Below are positions 36,303 to 45,915 of a stretch of 64,000 nucleotides of DNA, piece after piece (position 1 is the stretch's first letter; each line of letters opens with the position of its first letter). The stretch is from contig NZ_CANLCI010000006.1 in NCBI RefSeq assembly GCF_947489035.1, positions 62,001-126,000 on the forward strand, read 5' to 3'. A model generated the notes under the pieces. It worked only from the letters and a program-made list of their open reading frames with translations, had not been told where the DNA came from and searched no databases. The stretch is from an uncultured Ferrimonas sp. Lineage in GTDB: Bacteria > Pseudomonadota > Gammaproteobacteria > Enterobacterales > Shewanellaceae. The translations under genes were made by a program, and so were the position numbers.

Positions 36303-38489
36303 GTGTTTATCCAAGTTGCCCTGCCCGTGCCGTTACCAAGGCTGTTCAGTTACCTGCCCATCGAGGGGGCAGCACTGCCGGTGAAAGGGGCACGGGTGCT
36401 GGTGCCCTTTGGCCAAGGCCAACAGGTGGGCGTGGTGGTGGCCACCAGCGCCGAGTGCGACGTGCCCGCGGCCAAACTGAAACCACTCTTAACGGTGCTG
36501 GATCAGCAATCGCTGTTAAGCCCAGCGCTGTGGCAACTGGCGAACACCGCCGCCCGTTACTATTTTTCGCCGCTGGGAATGGTGCTGCCGCAACTGCTGC
36601 CCGTAAAACTGCGCAAGGGCGAATCCGCCAGCCCGATGCCGCAAAAGTATTGGCAATTCAGCGACCGCGGCCAAGACTGCGATCCCAACGACTTTAAACG
36701 GGCGGTGCAGCAGGCGCGCATTGTGGCGCAGCTGCAGCGCACGCCGTTGTTGGCCGACAGCGACATCTCGCTGCTGGAATTAAGCCGTCCGGCCCTAAAA
36801 GCCCTTACCGACAAAGGGCTGATCGAAGCCATTGAGCAGCAGCCGCAACTGACGCAAAGCTGGCCGCAACAGTGGGAGAGCACCGATCACATCCCCACCC
36901 TCAATAAAGAGCAGGCGGTGGCCGTAAGCGCCATCAACAACGCCGAAGGCTTTAACTGCTTCTTGTTAGATGGGGTTACCGGATCCGGTAAAACCGAAGT
37001 GTACCTAACGGTGATGGACAAACTGCTGCGCCAAGGGCAAAGCATCTTGGTGTTGGTGCCGGAAATTGGCTTAACCCCGCAAACCATCAGCCGTTTTCGC
37101 GCTCGCTTTCCACTGGCGATGGAAGTACTGCACAGCGGCGTCAATGACAACCAGCGCCTCGCCAGCTGGCAACACGCCCGCGCCGGAGGGGCCGCCATTG
37201 TGCTGGGCACCCGCTCGGCGCTGTTTACCGACATGCCCAAGCTGGGGATGATCATCATCGATGAAGAGCACGATGCCAGCTTTAAACAGCAAGAGGGTTT
37301 TCGCTACCACGGCCGCGATTTGGCCGTGATGCGCGCCCAGCTGCAATCGATCCCCATCGTGCTGGGCAGCGCCACCCCCAGCTTAGAAACCCTCGCCAAC
37401 GTTAAGCGAGGCCGTTATCGGCACCTTAAGCTCAGCCAACGGGCCGGCAAAGGCCGCCCAGTAAAGCAGCTGCTGCAAGACATTCGCACCTGCCATCTGG
37501 ATGCGGGCATGTCGCCGGCGATGATTGAACGGCTGAAGCACCACCTTCACGCCGGTAATCAGGTGATGCTGTTTTTGAATCGACGCGGTTTTGCCCCGGC
37601 GCTGCTATGCCACGAATGCGGCCACCTGCACGAGTGCAACAACTGCGATGCGTTTTACACCATCCACCAAGGCGCCAACATGGTGCAGTGCCACCACTGC
37701 GGCAGCATGCGCGGCATTCCTCGCCAGTGCCCGGATTGCGGCTCAACCCAGCTGTTTACGCGTGGGGTGGGCACCGAACAGTTAGAGCAAGCCTTAGCGC
37801 GGCTGTTTCCCGACTACAAAGCGGTGCGAATTGACCGCGACAGCACCAGCCGCAAAGGCAGCTTAGATGCCAAGCTGGAGCAGATCCGCAGCGGCGAAGT
37901 GCAGATCTTAGTGGGCACCCAGATGCTGGCCAAAGGCCACCACTTCCCCGACGTAACTTTTGTCGGCTTGCTTGACGTGGATTCCGCCCTGTTCAGTGCC
38001 GATTTTCGTGCCGCCGAACGCTTAGCCCAGCTGTACATTCAGGTGGCCGGTCGCGCTGGCCGAGCCAGCAAGGCGGGAGAAGTGATGTTGCAAACTCACC
38101 AACCAGAGCACCCGCTATTGCACCAACTGATGGCCTCGGGCTACGCCGGTTTTGCCGAAGACGCCTTAACTGAGCGCGGCTTGGCGCAGTTGCCGCCGTT
38201 TTGGCAGTTGGCGCTGCTGCGCGCCGAAGCCACCTACCCCGAACAAGCTAAGGGCTTTATTCAGCAAGCGAAGGGGCTGTTGCCCGAAGGCGAGCTGCAG
38301 ATGATTGGGCCGATGCCATCGCCGCTGGAGCGCAAAGCCGGTAAGTACCGCTTTCAAGCGCTGCTGTTGGCGCCCACTCGGCCTGCGCTGCAGCGCAGTA
38401 TTGAGCCGTGGCTAGAGCAGATAACGAAGTTAGAAAGTGGCCGCAAGTGCCGTTGGCAGCTGGAGCGCGATCCGCAAGATTTGCTCTAA
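36303..38489 (+). CDS. priA: Primosomal helicase PriA
   Basis: 728 residues; starts at GTG (36303). It restarts collapsed replication forks by reloading DnaB. N-terminal DNA-binding region MFIQVALPVPLPRLFSYL; Walker A LLDGVTGSGKTEVYL near 225; Walker B IIIDEEHDASFKQ; the cysteine array CHECGHLHECNNC ... CHHC ... CPDC binding two zinc ions near 437-480; helicase motifs VLGSATPSLETL and QVAGRAGRA. Length matches the family (about 730). Convergence with rpmE and the downstream argS-ftsN order fits Alteromonadales. Confidence 0.98.
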   Translation: MFIQVALPVPLPRLFSYLPIEGAALPVKGARVLVPFGQGQQVGVVVATSAECDVPAAKLKPLLTVLDQQSLLSPALWQLANTAARYYFSPLGMVLPQLLPVKLRKGESASPMPQKYWQFSDRGQDCDPNDFKRAVQQARIVAQLQRTPLLADSDISLLELSRPALKALTDKGLIEAIEQQPQLTQSWPQQWESTDHIPTLNKEQAVAVSAINNAEGFNCFLLDGVTGSGKTEVYLTVMDKLLRQGQSILVLVPEIGLTPQTISRFRARFPLAMEVLHSGVNDNQRLASWQHARAGGAAIVLGTRSALFTDMPKLGMIIIDEEHDASFKQQEGFRYHGRDLAVMRAQLQSIPIVLGSATPSLETLANVKRGRYRHLKLSQRAGKGRPVKQLLQDIRTCHLDAGMSPAMIERLKHHLHAGNQVMLFLNRRGFAPALLCHECGHLHECNNCDAFYTIHQGANMVQCHHCGSMRGIPRQCPDCGSTQLFTRGVGTEQLEQALARLFPDYKAVRIDRDSTSRKGSLDAKLEQIRSGEVQILVGTQMLAKGHHFPDVTFVGLLDVDSALFSADFRAAERLAQLYIQVAGRAGRASKAGEVMLQTHQPEHPLLHQLMASGYAGFAEDALTERGLAQLPPFWQLALLRAEATYPEQAKGFIQQAKGLLPEGELQMIGPMPSPLERKAGKYRFQALLLAPTRPALQRSIEPWLEQITKLESGRKCRWQLERDPQDLL

Positions 38490-38747
38490 CGCGGCGCCAC
38501 GCGAAACCGGGGCTGGCACCAAACATTGGAGGATCAACGTCGCTGATGCTCCCCCCTCCCCCCAGTCCGTGCCCCAAACCGCCGTTCACCACAGCGGCGG
38601 CTTTCTGGCCCCAATGCTAAGTCGCTGCAATTTCAATCCGCTATCTGCGCCGATATGGATTGGTATTCTTATCCTGCGCGGTTAAAATGCAAGGTTCGAA
38701 CATCGACCACGAACGGTCAATACACTCCCCCTATTTTTGGTGTCGCG

Positions 38748-40496
38748 ATGAAAGATCATATTCAACAGTTACTTGAACAAACAATTAGCCGCTTAAAAGA
38801 GCAGGCAGTGATCCCAGCAGAGCTGGAACCACGAGTTCAGGTTGACCGTACTCGCGACAAGAGCCACGGCGATCTTGCCACTAACTTGGCAATGATGCTG
38901 GCCAAACCGGCCAAGAAGAACCCGCGCGAACTGGCGCAACTGCTGATCGACAACCTGCCAGAGTCTGAATTGGTGGCCAAAGCCGAGATCGCCGGTCCTG
39001 GTTTTATCAACTTCTTCTTAGACAGCGCCTGGTTGGGCAAGCAGATTGAAGCGATCGCCAGCTGTGAACGTGCCAACGTAGCCACCATTGCTGCCCCGCA
39101 AACCATCGTTACCGATTACTCGGCGCCCAACGTGGCCAAAGAGATGGCGGTACACCACATCCGTTCTACCGTGATCGGTGACGCGGTAACCCGCACCCTT
39201 GAATTCTTGGGTCACAAGGTGGTGCGCGCCAACCACATCGGCGACTGGGGCACCCAGTTCGGCATGCTGATCGCCTATCTGGAAAAGATGGAAAACGAAA
39301 GCGCCACCGACATGGATCTGTCCGACTTAGAAGCCTTCTACCGCGAAGCGAAGAAGTGCTACGACGAAGACGAAGCCTTTGCCCTGCAAGCCCGTAACTA
39401 CGTAGTGAAACTGCAAGGTGGCGACGAATACTGCCGCACCATGTGGAAGAAGCTGGTGGACATCACCATGGCGCAGAACCAAGCGATCTATAACCGCTTG
39501 AACGTGTCGCTGACCGAAGCCAACGTAATGGGTGAATCCCTTTATAACGCCATGCTGCCAGAAGTGGTTGCCGACTTAACCGAGCAAGGCTTGGCGGTAG
39601 AAGACGACGGCGCCACCGTGGTATTCCTTGAAGAATACAAAGGCAAAGATGGCAACCCAATGGGCGTTATCATCCGTAAGCGCGACGGCGGCTTCCTGTA
39701 CACCACCACCGACATCGCCGCGGCCAAGTACCGCAAAGACACCTTCGATGCCGATCGCATTTTGTACTTCATCGATTCCCGCCAAGCGCAGCACCTGCAG
39801 CAGGCGTGGTTGATCGCCCGCAAAGCCGGTTACCTCACCGACGCCACCACCACCGAGCACTGTGCCTTTGGCATGATGCTGGGCAAAGACGGCAAGCCAT
39901 TTAAGACCCGTTCTGGTGGCACCGTGAAACTGGCGGATCTGCTGGAAGAAGCACATCAACGTGCGGTTAAGCTGATTGGCGAGAAAAACCCAGATCTGCA
40001 AGGCAACGAACTGGATAACATCGCCACCACCGTGGCAATGGCGGCCGTGAAGTACTCGGATCTGTCCAAGAACCGCACCACCGACTACGTCTTCGATTGG
40101 GACAACATGTTGACCTTCGAAGGCAACACCGCCCCTTACATGCTGTACGCCTACAGCCGCATTCAGTCGATCTTCCGCAAAGCCGGCGTAAGCCCACAAC
40201 AGCTGAGCGGCAACATCGTACTGGAACACGATAAAGAGGAGGCGTTGGCACAGAAACTGGTGCAGTTGAACGACGCCATTCAAGGCGTAGCCAACAAAGG
40301 CATGCCGCACCTGATGTGCACCTACCTGTTTGAATTGGCCGGTGCCTTCATGAGCTTCTACGAAGCCTGCCCAATCAACAAAGAGGGCGTCAGCGCCGAA
40401 GCCAAAGCCAGCCGCCTGCGCTTGTGTTTGGCCACCGCCAACACCTTACAGGTGGGCTTGAACCTGCTGGGGATCAACACCCTAGAGCGGATGTAA
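38748..40496 (+). CDS. argS: Arginyl-tRNA synthetase
   Basis: 582 residues from the ATG at 38748. The N-terminal Add-1 domain recognises the tRNA D-loop; the catalytic class I domain begins at [26 protein letters not shown], then [22 protein letters not shown]; the C-terminal anticodon domain carries the DALR box ([31 protein letters not shown]). The class I HIGH signature, HVGH in E. coli ArgS, reads AVHH here. I believe this variant occurs in an ArgS subgroup, so the enzyme is presumed active. It is 4 bases upstream of ftsN. Confidence 0.97.
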   Translation: MKDHIQQLLEQTISRLKEQAVIPAELEPRVQVDRTRDKSHGDLATNLAMMLAKPAKKNPRELAQLLIDNLPESELVAKAEIAGPGFINFFLDSAWLGKQIEAIASCERANVATIAAPQTIVTDYSAPNVAKEMAVHHIRSTVIGDAVTRTLEFLGHKVVRANHIGDWGTQFGMLIAYLEKMENESATDMDLSDLEAFYREAKKCYDEDEAFALQARNYVVKLQGGDEYCRTMWKKLVDITMAQNQAIYNRLNVSLTEANVMGESLYNAMLPEVVADLTEQGLAVEDDGATVVFLEEYKGKDGNPMGVIIRKRDGGFLYTTTDIAAAKYRKDTFDADRILYFIDSRQAQHLQQAWLIARKAGYLTDATTTEHCAFGMMLGKDGKPFKTRSGGTVKLADLLEEAHQRAVKLIGEKNPDLQGNELDNIATTVAMAAVKYSDLSKNRTTDYVFDWDNMLTFEGNTAPYMLYAYSRIQSIFRKAGVSPQQLSGNIVLEHDKEEALAQKLVQLNDAIQGVANKGMPHLMCTYLFELAGAFMSFYEACPINKEGVSAEAKASRLRLCLATANTLQVGLNLLGINTLERM

Positions 40497-40499
40497 GTT

Positions 40500-41057
40500 A
40501 TGGCTCGCGATTACGCAGGTAAACGCAGCCCCGGCCGCGGGCGCAGCAATGGGCGTCGCGGCAAGGCTAAGGCGAAAAAGCCTTTTCCGTGGGTGTTGTT
40601 GTTGTCAGTCATGGCCTTAATTGGCCTCGGTGGCTTTGGTTTGCTCACCATTCGTGGTGCCAGCGATAACCCTGCCCCCAGCACGGAAGTGGTGGCGCCG
40701 AAACCACAACCCAAGCCGCAAAAGCCGCTGCCTAAAGCACCGGAAAAAAACAGCTGGGAATATGAAAAGGCCCTGCCCAACAAAACCGTGGAAGTGGACG
40801 TTGAGCAGCAACAAAGCCAAGGCCCCTACCAGCTGCAGTGTGGTTCGTTCCGCACCCAGTCCCAGGCCGACTCCATGAAGGCCACCATCGCTTTCCAAGG
40901 GCTGGAATCGCAGGTGCGCCGCACTGAAGGGAAAAACGGCGTTTGGTATCGCGTGGTGTTAGGGCCATTGGACACCAAGCGTCACGGTGAAGCCGCCCGA
41001 CACAAACTGCAAAAGGCGGGCATCAACACCTGCCAAATGTGGAAATGGACCAACTGA
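40500..41057 (+). CDS. ftsN: Cell-division SPOR-domain protein FtsN
   Basis: 185 residues. A short basic cytoplasmic tail (RDYAGKRSPGRGRSNGRRGKAKAKK), one membrane helix (FPWVLLLSVMALIGLGGFGLL), a Pro/Lys-rich periplasmic linker, and a C-terminal SPOR domain (YQLQCGSFRTQSQADSMKATIAFQGLESQVRR ... YRVVLGPLDTKRHGEAARHKLQKAG) that binds denuded septal glycan. It triggers septal peptidoglycan synthesis. Position right after argS is conserved in related genera and supports the name. Followed by a strong terminator. Confidence 0.9.
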   Translation: MARDYAGKRSPGRGRSNGRRGKAKAKKPFPWVLLLSVMALIGLGGFGLLTIRGASDNPAPSTEVVAPKPQPKPQKPLPKAPEKNSWEYEKALPNKTVEVDVEQQQSQGPYQLQCGSFRTQSQADSMKATIAFQGLESQVRRTEGKNGVWYRVVLGPLDTKRHGEAARHKLQKAGINTCQMWKWTN

Positions 41058-41070
41058 TCCAGCCACCATC

Positions 41071-41098
41071 AACAAGGCGCCCACGGGGCGCCTTGTTT
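41071..41098 (+). terminator. Terminator of argS-ftsN
   Basis: A 12-bp perfect stem (aacaaggcgccc / gggcgccttgtt) with the loop acg and following T residues. Confidence 0.9.
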
Positions 41099-41122
41099 GT
41101 TACTGCCATACACTAGGAAACC

Positions 41123-41737
41123 ATGAGCACACGCCAACACTGTAGCCGTTGCCAGCGCCCACAAAAAGTGTGCCTGTGCAGCGCCATTACCCCCGTTCGT
41201 CACCACACACCGGTGCACGTACTGATGCACCCCTCAGAGCACGGCAACGCCAAAGGCACCGCCGTGGTGCTGTGCTTAGCCTTAGAGCGCGGCACCCTGT
41301 GGTTGGGGGAAAGCGCCGCCGACTTTGCCGAACTGCAGCAGCAGTTGGCGCAGGGGCCACAACCGGTGATGTTGCTGTACCCAGACGACAACGCGGTTAT
41401 GGTTGAGCACAGCAACGCCAGCGAAGTAGGCCAGCTGCTGGTGCTGGACGGCACCTGGCGTAAAACCCACAAGATGCTGCAACTGAACCCGTGGTTGGCG
41501 CAGCTGCCGCGCTTAGGCTTTGCCCATGCGCCCCAAGGCGATTACCAGATCCGTAAAGCGCACCGCGACGACAGCCTCTCTACCCTTGAAGCCGTGGCCT
41601 ATTCGCTGGAGCAATTAGAGCAGTGCGATCCCGCCCCACTGGCGCGCGCCTTTGACGCCATCAAACAAAGCCAACTGGCGTTCATGCCCGCCGAAGTGCA
41701 GGCGCGATACCAACGCCAGCGCACAAAAACCGATTGA
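41123..41737 (+). CDS. DTW-domain tRNA-uridine aminocarboxypropyltransferase
   Basis: 204 residues. The DTW family adds the acp group from S-adenosylmethionine to uridines in tRNA. N-terminal zinc-type cysteines CSRCQRPQKVCLC, then the family signature: LLVLDGTWRKTHKML (here D-G-T-W), PRLGFAHAPQGDYQIRKAHRDDSLSTLEAVAYSLE. It is shorter than E. coli TapT (YfiP), so the exact target position in tRNA is not assigned. Monocistronic, set between ftsN and hslVU where many relatives have no such gene. Confidence 0.87.
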   Translation: MSTRQHCSRCQRPQKVCLCSAITPVRHHTPVHVLMHPSEHGNAKGTAVVLCLALERGTLWLGESAADFAELQQQLAQGPQPVMLLYPDDNAVMVEHSNASEVGQLLVLDGTWRKTHKMLQLNPWLAQLPRLGFAHAPQGDYQIRKAHRDDSLSTLEAVAYSLEQLEQCDPAPLARAFDAIKQSQLAFMPAEVQARYQRQRTKTD

Positions 41738-41778
41738 TTGCCCCGGCCAGCACTGGCGTATTATGGCCGCAGCCATTA

Positions 41779-41818
41779 CCATTAAATGATACTTATTATC
41801 ATTTGAGCCATTTAATGG
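41779..41818 (+). promoter_or_regulatory. Fur-box-like operator with nested inverted repeats
   Basis: Inner repeat aaatgata-cttat-tatcattt (41784-41804) resembles the Fur consensus (GATAATGATAATCATTATC); outer arms ccattaaat / atttaatgg (41779-41787, 41810-41818). It lies 10 bases before the start of the small gene at 41829, overlapping its likely promoter. Iron regulation is inferred. Confidence 0.55.
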
Positions 41819-41828
41819 AGTCCCCTTT

Positions 41829-42053
41829 ATGTCTGCCATCAACATCAGCCTCGATCATCAACTGCTGGCCAAACTGATCGGCGATGGCCACCTGTGCGTC
41901 GCCCAGCTGAACGCGTTAGACCAACACAGCAAAGCCGCCCTGTGGCGGCTTTGCTTAGAGTGCAGCTGCGACATGCGCTTCGACAGCAACGGCGAGCCGC
42001 TGCAGTTTAAGCCATATACTGACCGCCGTTTATCGACAGATTCGAACCAGTAA
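41829..42053 (+). CDS. Small protein of unknown function, possibly Fur-regulated
   Basis: 74 residues, beginning MSAINISLDHQLLAKLIGDGHLCVAQL, with the ribosome site tggagtc upstream. The centre (DQHSKAALWRLCLECSCDMRF) has three cysteines (C-x-x-x-x-C-x-C counting LCLECSC) that could bind a metal. It is not HemP. The upstream Fur-like box suggests a role in iron starvation. Its last 47 bases overlap the end of the convergent phaB gene, so one of the two ends may be over-extended; the motif-bearing part does not overlap. Confidence 0.6.
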   Translation: MSAINISLDHQLLAKLIGDGHLCVAQLNALDQHSKAALWRLCLECSCDMRFDSNGEPLQFKPYTDRRLSTDSNQ

Positions 42054-42747
42054 TGTAGCCCGCTTGCTGATCCGCTAAGAACAGCACCGTACGGGCGATC
42101 TCCTCCGGCTGACCAAAACGCCGTACCGGAATTTGCGCCTTAATTGCTTCTTGGATCTCCGGTTTGATGGCGCGGATCATGTCGGTTTCGATGTAACCCG
42201 GCGAAATGGTGTTCACGGTAATGCCCTTGCTGGCCACTTCCAGCGCCAACGACTTGCTAAAGCCATACATCCCCGCCTTCGCTGCCGCATAGTTGCACTG
42301 GCCAAACTGGCCTTTCTCGCCATTCACCGACGAGATGCTGATCACTCGGCCATAGTTGCGCGACAACATGGGCACCAGCGCCGCCCGCGTTAAATTAAAC
42401 ACACTGTCGAGGTTGGTACTCAGCACCTGCTGCCACTGTTCCAACGCCATCTTCTTCAGCTGACCATCCATGGTGATCCCCGCATTATTCACCAACACCT
42501 TGATCGGCCCGATGCTCTCTTCAATGTCTAACACCACCCGTTGGCACTCATGAAAATCACCAACATTAAACGGCAGCACGGTAATGTTGGGGTGTGTCTG
42601 CGCCAATTCACCGGCGTATTTTTCGGCATTGCTGCTGTTAGGTCGGCACCCAGCAACAACGTAAAAACCTTGTTCTGCCAAAGCCTTACTGATTACTAAA
42701 CCAATACCACCTAAACCACCGGTTACCACTGCGACACTGCGTTCCAT
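42007..42747 (-). CDS. phaB: Acetoacetyl-CoA reductase (PhaB-type SDR)
   Basis: 246 residues. Classical short-chain dehydrogenase: cofactor site VVTGGLGGIGLVISKAL, NNAG (VLVNNAGITMDG), catalytic Ser in ISISSVNGEKGQFGQCNYAAAKAG with Tyr and Lys of YAAAK, and ending ITGSNLSINGGQYMA, which is typical of PhaB rather than FabG. It makes 3-hydroxybutyryl-CoA with NADPH for polyhydroxybutyrate. No phaA or phaC lies next to it; it seems monocistronic with a 565-base upstream region. Confidence 0.88.
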   Translation of the reverse strand: MERSVAVVTGGLGGIGLVISKALAEQGFYVVAGCRPNSSNAEKYAGELAQTHPNITVLPFNVGDFHECQRVVLDIEESIGPIKVLVNNAGITMDGQLKKMALEQWQQVLSTNLDSVFNLTRAALVPMLSRNYGRVISISSVNGEKGQFGQCNYAAAKAGMYGFSKSLALEVASKGITVNTISPGYIETDMIRAIKPEIQEAIKAQIPVRRFGQPEEIARTVLFLADQQAGYITGSNLSINGGQYMA

Positions 42748-43230
42748 GTGAAAACTCCTATGCGTTTAAAATGCACAACCAAGTATGTTGATCGGGAATG
42801 ACAGTTAAATGAATGGAACAGTAAGCCCAGTTTTACCAGTAGCCGATGGCTATGGCGCCATAACCAGTTGCTTGGCCTTAAAACGGTTAAATAAAAGCCT
42901 TTCATTAACAATTGTTTAGCTTATAACCACTGGGAATGTCCGGACCATAAGCAAGGTTTATTGTGGGATTCCTCAGAGCCAAAACCGCCACAATGTAACG
43001 ATTTGATAAGAATGTCGGCTCAACGCCACGGCGGCCTCAAAGCCCAGCCGCTGGCAGCGAGGCTTCGATAACGCTGTCGCCATCAGCCCGCCAATCGCGG
43101 CAGCAGTAACCGCGATCAGAGGCCAGAGACGGTAAGTGATCACTTACGCTGGCCGTTGCCCGCCCCCAAGCTAAAGCGTGCCCCAGTTCACTCCTTTATC
43201 GGGTAAATCCACTGGTTTTACCTGCCAAGG
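42748..43230. other. Long intergenic region upstream of hslVU
   Basis: No accepted gene. It should hold the phaB promoter near 42750-42900. A perfect 16-bp palindrome GTAAGTGATCACTTAC lies at 43132-43147. A 56-codon minus-strand frame (43143-42973, GTG start) encodes one hydrophobic helix followed by basic residues, but it has no ribosome site and its start lies inside the palindrome; it may be a gene remnant or a small membrane protein. Confidence 0.4.
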
Positions 43231-43258
43231 GTTGAAGCGCGCCAACTTATCCCCACAT
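43231..43258 (+). promoter_or_regulatory. Sigma-32 heat-shock promoter of hslVU
   Basis: -35 gttgaag and -10 ccccacat with a 13-base spacer, very close to the RpoH consensus (CTTGAAA, 13-16 bases, CCCCATnT). It ends 55 bases before hslV, the classical arrangement for this heat-shock protease operon. Confidence 0.8.
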
Positions 43259-43312
43259 CTACCACAATGAGAACACACGTCCGCACTGGACGTTGCTAGA
43301 GAAGGGTTCGAG

Positions 43313-43861
43313 ATGACCACCATTGTGTCTGTTCGCCGCGGCGACAAAGTTGTTGTTGCCGGAGATGGCCAAGTTTCCCTTGGTAACACCGTAATGAAGG
43401 GCAATGCCCGCAAAGTGCGGCTGCTGTCTGGCGGCAAAGTGATCGCCGGTTTCGCAGGCGCCACCGCCGATGCTTTCACCCTATTTGAACTGCTTGAATC
43501 CAAGCTGAACGCACACCAGGGTCACTTAACCCGTGCTGCCGTTGAGCTCGCCAAGGCATGGCGTACCGAACGCAGCTTGCAGAAGCTGGAAGCGATGCTG
43601 ATTGTGGCCGACGCGGAAACCAGCCTGGTGATCTCTGGCAACGGCGACGTGGTTGAACCAGAACACGATCTGGTTGCCATTGGCTCTGGGGGCAACTACG
43701 CCCAAGCCGCCGCGATGGCGCTGCTGAAGCACACCGAAATGGACGCCCGCGCCATCTGTGAGCAAGCGCTTACTATTGCCGGAGACATCTGTGTGTTCAC
43801 CAACCACTCTCACACCATCGAAGAACTGGCCACTGCCGCCGCTGTAAAGGAATCCAACTGA
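43313..43861 (+). CDS. hslV: ATP-dependent protease subunit HslV
   Basis: 182 residues. It begins [36 protein letters not shown]; after loss of Met1, Thr2 is the N-terminal nucleophile. [23 protein letters not shown] and [16 protein letters not shown] are typical. Twelve copies form the proteolytic core of the HslUV complex in the cytoplasm. The stop overlaps the hslU start by one base (TGATG), giving coupled translation. Confidence 0.98.
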   Translation: MTTIVSVRRGDKVVVAGDGQVSLGNTVMKGNARKVRLLSGGKVIAGFAGATADAFTLFELLESKLNAHQGHLTRAAVELAKAWRTERSLQKLEAMLIVADAETSLVISGNGDVVEPEHDLVAIGSGGNYAQAAAMALLKHTEMDARAICEQALTIAGDICVFTNHSHTIEELATAAAVKESN

Positions 43862-45189
43862 TGTCTGCCATGACCCCACGGGAAATCGTATCCGAGCTGG
43901 ACAGCCACATCATCGGTCAATCCGGTGCTAAAAAAGCCGTTGCTATCGCTTTGCGTAACCGCTGGCGCCGGATGCAGTTGGCCCCAGAGCTGCGCCAAGA
44001 AGTCACCCCAAAGAACATCTTAATGATCGGCCCAACCGGTGTCGGTAAAACCGAGATCGCCCGTCGTTTAGCCAAGCTGGCGCAGGCGCCGTTCATCAAG
44101 GTGGAAGCCACTAAATTCACCGAAGTGGGTTACGTCGGTAAAGAGGTTGAGCAGATCATCCGCGATCTGACCGACTCGGCCATTAAGATGACCCGCGACC
44201 GCGAAGTGGAACGCAACAAGTTCCGCGCCGAAGAAGCCGCCGAAGAGCGCATCCTCGACGCTTTGCTGCCAAAACCAAAAGATCAGTGGGGCAACGACGA
44301 AGAGGCCAGTAACACCTCAACCCGTCAGGTGTTCCGCAAAAAGCTACGGGAAGGCAAGCTGGACGACAAAGAGATTGAGATCGATCTGTCGCAGGCGCAA
44401 ATGGGCGTTGAGATCATGACCCCACCGGGCATGGAAGAGATGACCAACCAGCTGCAAAGCCTGTTCCAGAACATGGGCGGCCAGCAGAAAGATCGCAAAA
44501 AAATGAAGGTAAAAGACGCCTTCAAAGCGCTGATCGAAGAGGAAGCGGCGAAGCTGGTCAACCAAGAAGAACTGAAAGAGAAAGCGATTGAATCCGTTGA
44601 ACAAAACGGCATCGTGTTCTTGGACGAGATCGACAAGGTGTGTAAGCGCGGCGACACCTCTGGCCCCGACGTATCCCGTGAAGGGGTACAACGCGATCTG
44701 CTGCCCTTAGTGGAAGGTTGCACCGTTAACACCAAGCACGGCATGGTCAAAACCGACCACATCCTGTTTATCGCGTCCGGCGCCTTCCAGCTGGCGAAGC
44801 CGTCGGATCTGATCCCAGAGCTGCAAGGCCGTTTGCCGATCCGCGTTGAACTGGACGCGCTGTCGGCCAACGATTTCGTGCGAATTCTGACTGAGCCCAA
44901 CGCCAGCCTGACCGAGCAGCAAATTGCCCTGATGCAGACCGAAGGGGTCAGCATTGAATTCAGCCAAGACGGCATCGAACGCATCGCAGAAGCCGCTTGG
45001 CAGGTGAACGAACGCACCGAGAACATCGGCGCTCGCCGCTTGCACACCGTGATGGAACGCTTGATGGAAGAGATCTCGTTTGACGCCTCAGAAAAATCAG
45101 GCCAAACCTACACCATCGACGCCGACTACGTGAACAACCACTTAGACGTACTGGTTGAGAACGAAGATCTGTCGCGCTTTATCCTGTAA
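43861..45189 (+). CDS. hslU: HslU ATPase of the HslUV protease
   Basis: 442 residues. AAA+ unfoldase: [34 protein letters not shown], Walker [18 protein letters not shown] near 60, [14 protein letters not shown] pore motif, an intermediate I-domain (residues ~105-245), Walker [14 protein letters not shown], and sensor/C-terminal [17 protein letters not shown] ending LSRFIL. The exposed C-terminal hydrophobic tail inserts into HslV and activates it. Second gene of the heat-shock operon. Confidence 0.98.
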   Translation: MSAMTPREIVSELDSHIIGQSGAKKAVAIALRNRWRRMQLAPELRQEVTPKNILMIGPTGVGKTEIARRLAKLAQAPFIKVEATKFTEVGYVGKEVEQIIRDLTDSAIKMTRDREVERNKFRAEEAAEERILDALLPKPKDQWGNDEEASNTSTRQVFRKKLREGKLDDKEIEIDLSQAQMGVEIMTPPGMEEMTNQLQSLFQNMGGQQKDRKKMKVKDAFKALIEEEAAKLVNQEELKEKAIESVEQNGIVFLDEIDKVCKRGDTSGPDVSREGVQRDLLPLVEGCTVNTKHGMVKTDHILFIASGAFQLAKPSDLIPELQGRLPIRVELDALSANDFVRILTEPNASLTEQQIALMQTEGVSIEFSQDGIERIAEAAWQVNERTENIGARRLHTVMERLMEEISFDASEKSGQTYTIDADYVNNHLDVLVENEDLSRFIL

Positions 45190-45201
45190 GGAATTGTCAT
45201 C

Positions 45202-45594
45202 ATGGGCCCAACCGTTACCGCGCTGAAACTGAAGCGCACCTCGCGCTTATTAGAGGTGACCTTCTCTAATAAGAACCAGTTCAGCATCAGCTGTGAACTG
45301 CTGCGGGTGTGCTCACCCTCGGCCGAAGTGCATGGCCACGGCAACCCGCAATTGGTTACCAACAAGCGCATGGTTAACATCGATAAGATTGAACCGGTAG
45401 GCAACTACGCGGTGAAGCTGCACTTCGATGATGGCCACAACACCGGTTTATTCAGCTGGGATGTGCTGCACGATTTGGGGCGCAACCAAGCCAGCCACTT
45501 TGAAGAGTATCTGACTCGGTTAAAAGCCGCCAAAGCCAGCCGCGAACCGCTGATCCCACTGAACGTGCAGTTCCACGACGCCAGTAAAGATTAA
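45202..45594 (+). CDS. DUF971-family protein
   Basis: 130 residues with the DUF971 / gamma-butyrobetaine-hydroxylase N-terminal-like fold: ALKLKRTSRLLEVTFSNKNQFSISCELLRVCSPSAEV, then NIDKIEPVGNYAVKLHFDDGHNTGLFSWDVLHDLG. These proteins follow hslVU in many Gammaproteobacteria; they have been linked to iron-sulfur or ubiquinone metabolism only by context. The gap to hslU is 12 bases with a ribosome site (aaggaatt), so it is probably the third gene of the operon. Confidence 0.9.
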   Translation: MGPTVTALKLKRTSRLLEVTFSNKNQFSISCELLRVCSPSAEVHGHGNPQLVTNKRMVNIDKIEPVGNYAVKLHFDDGHNTGLFSWDVLHDLGRNQASHFEEYLTRLKAAKASREPLIPLNVQFHDASKD

Positions 45595-45652
45595 GCCGCG
45601 CCACCTTGGCTGAATCGAGTTAGCCCGCGCTGGTGCGTTCCGGTAACCCCAT

Positions 45653-45678
45653 AAAAACCACGCCTTGGCGTGGTTTTT
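45653..45678 (+). terminator. Terminator of the hslVU operon
   Basis: A 12-bp perfect stem (aaaaaccacgcc / ggcgtggttttt) with a two-base loop and a T-run. Confidence 0.9.
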
Positions 45679-45915
45679 TGCTGCCCTGCTGGCGCGCCAC
45701 TGGGCGTGCACAAAGCCAGCCTGTTAGCTTAATTTCGCCCGATGACTGAGGCCGTGGCACCTCGGCCATCACCTTACTGCTGGCGCCGTCAGGCGGGGCA
45801 CTTGCCCTAAGCCAGAAGCAACCACTTACCAACGAAAAAACAGATATTTATCCAACCAAAATCCCATCGGGATCCGCTAAACTGGAACGCCCAATCGCAG
45901 CAAAACACGGCGGCC

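Noticed and set aside
42973..43143. 56-codon hydrophobic frame with GTG start upstream of hslVU
   Set aside because: Plausible membrane helix, but no ribosome site, a stop directly before the GTG, and no recognised homologue; kept only as an observation.
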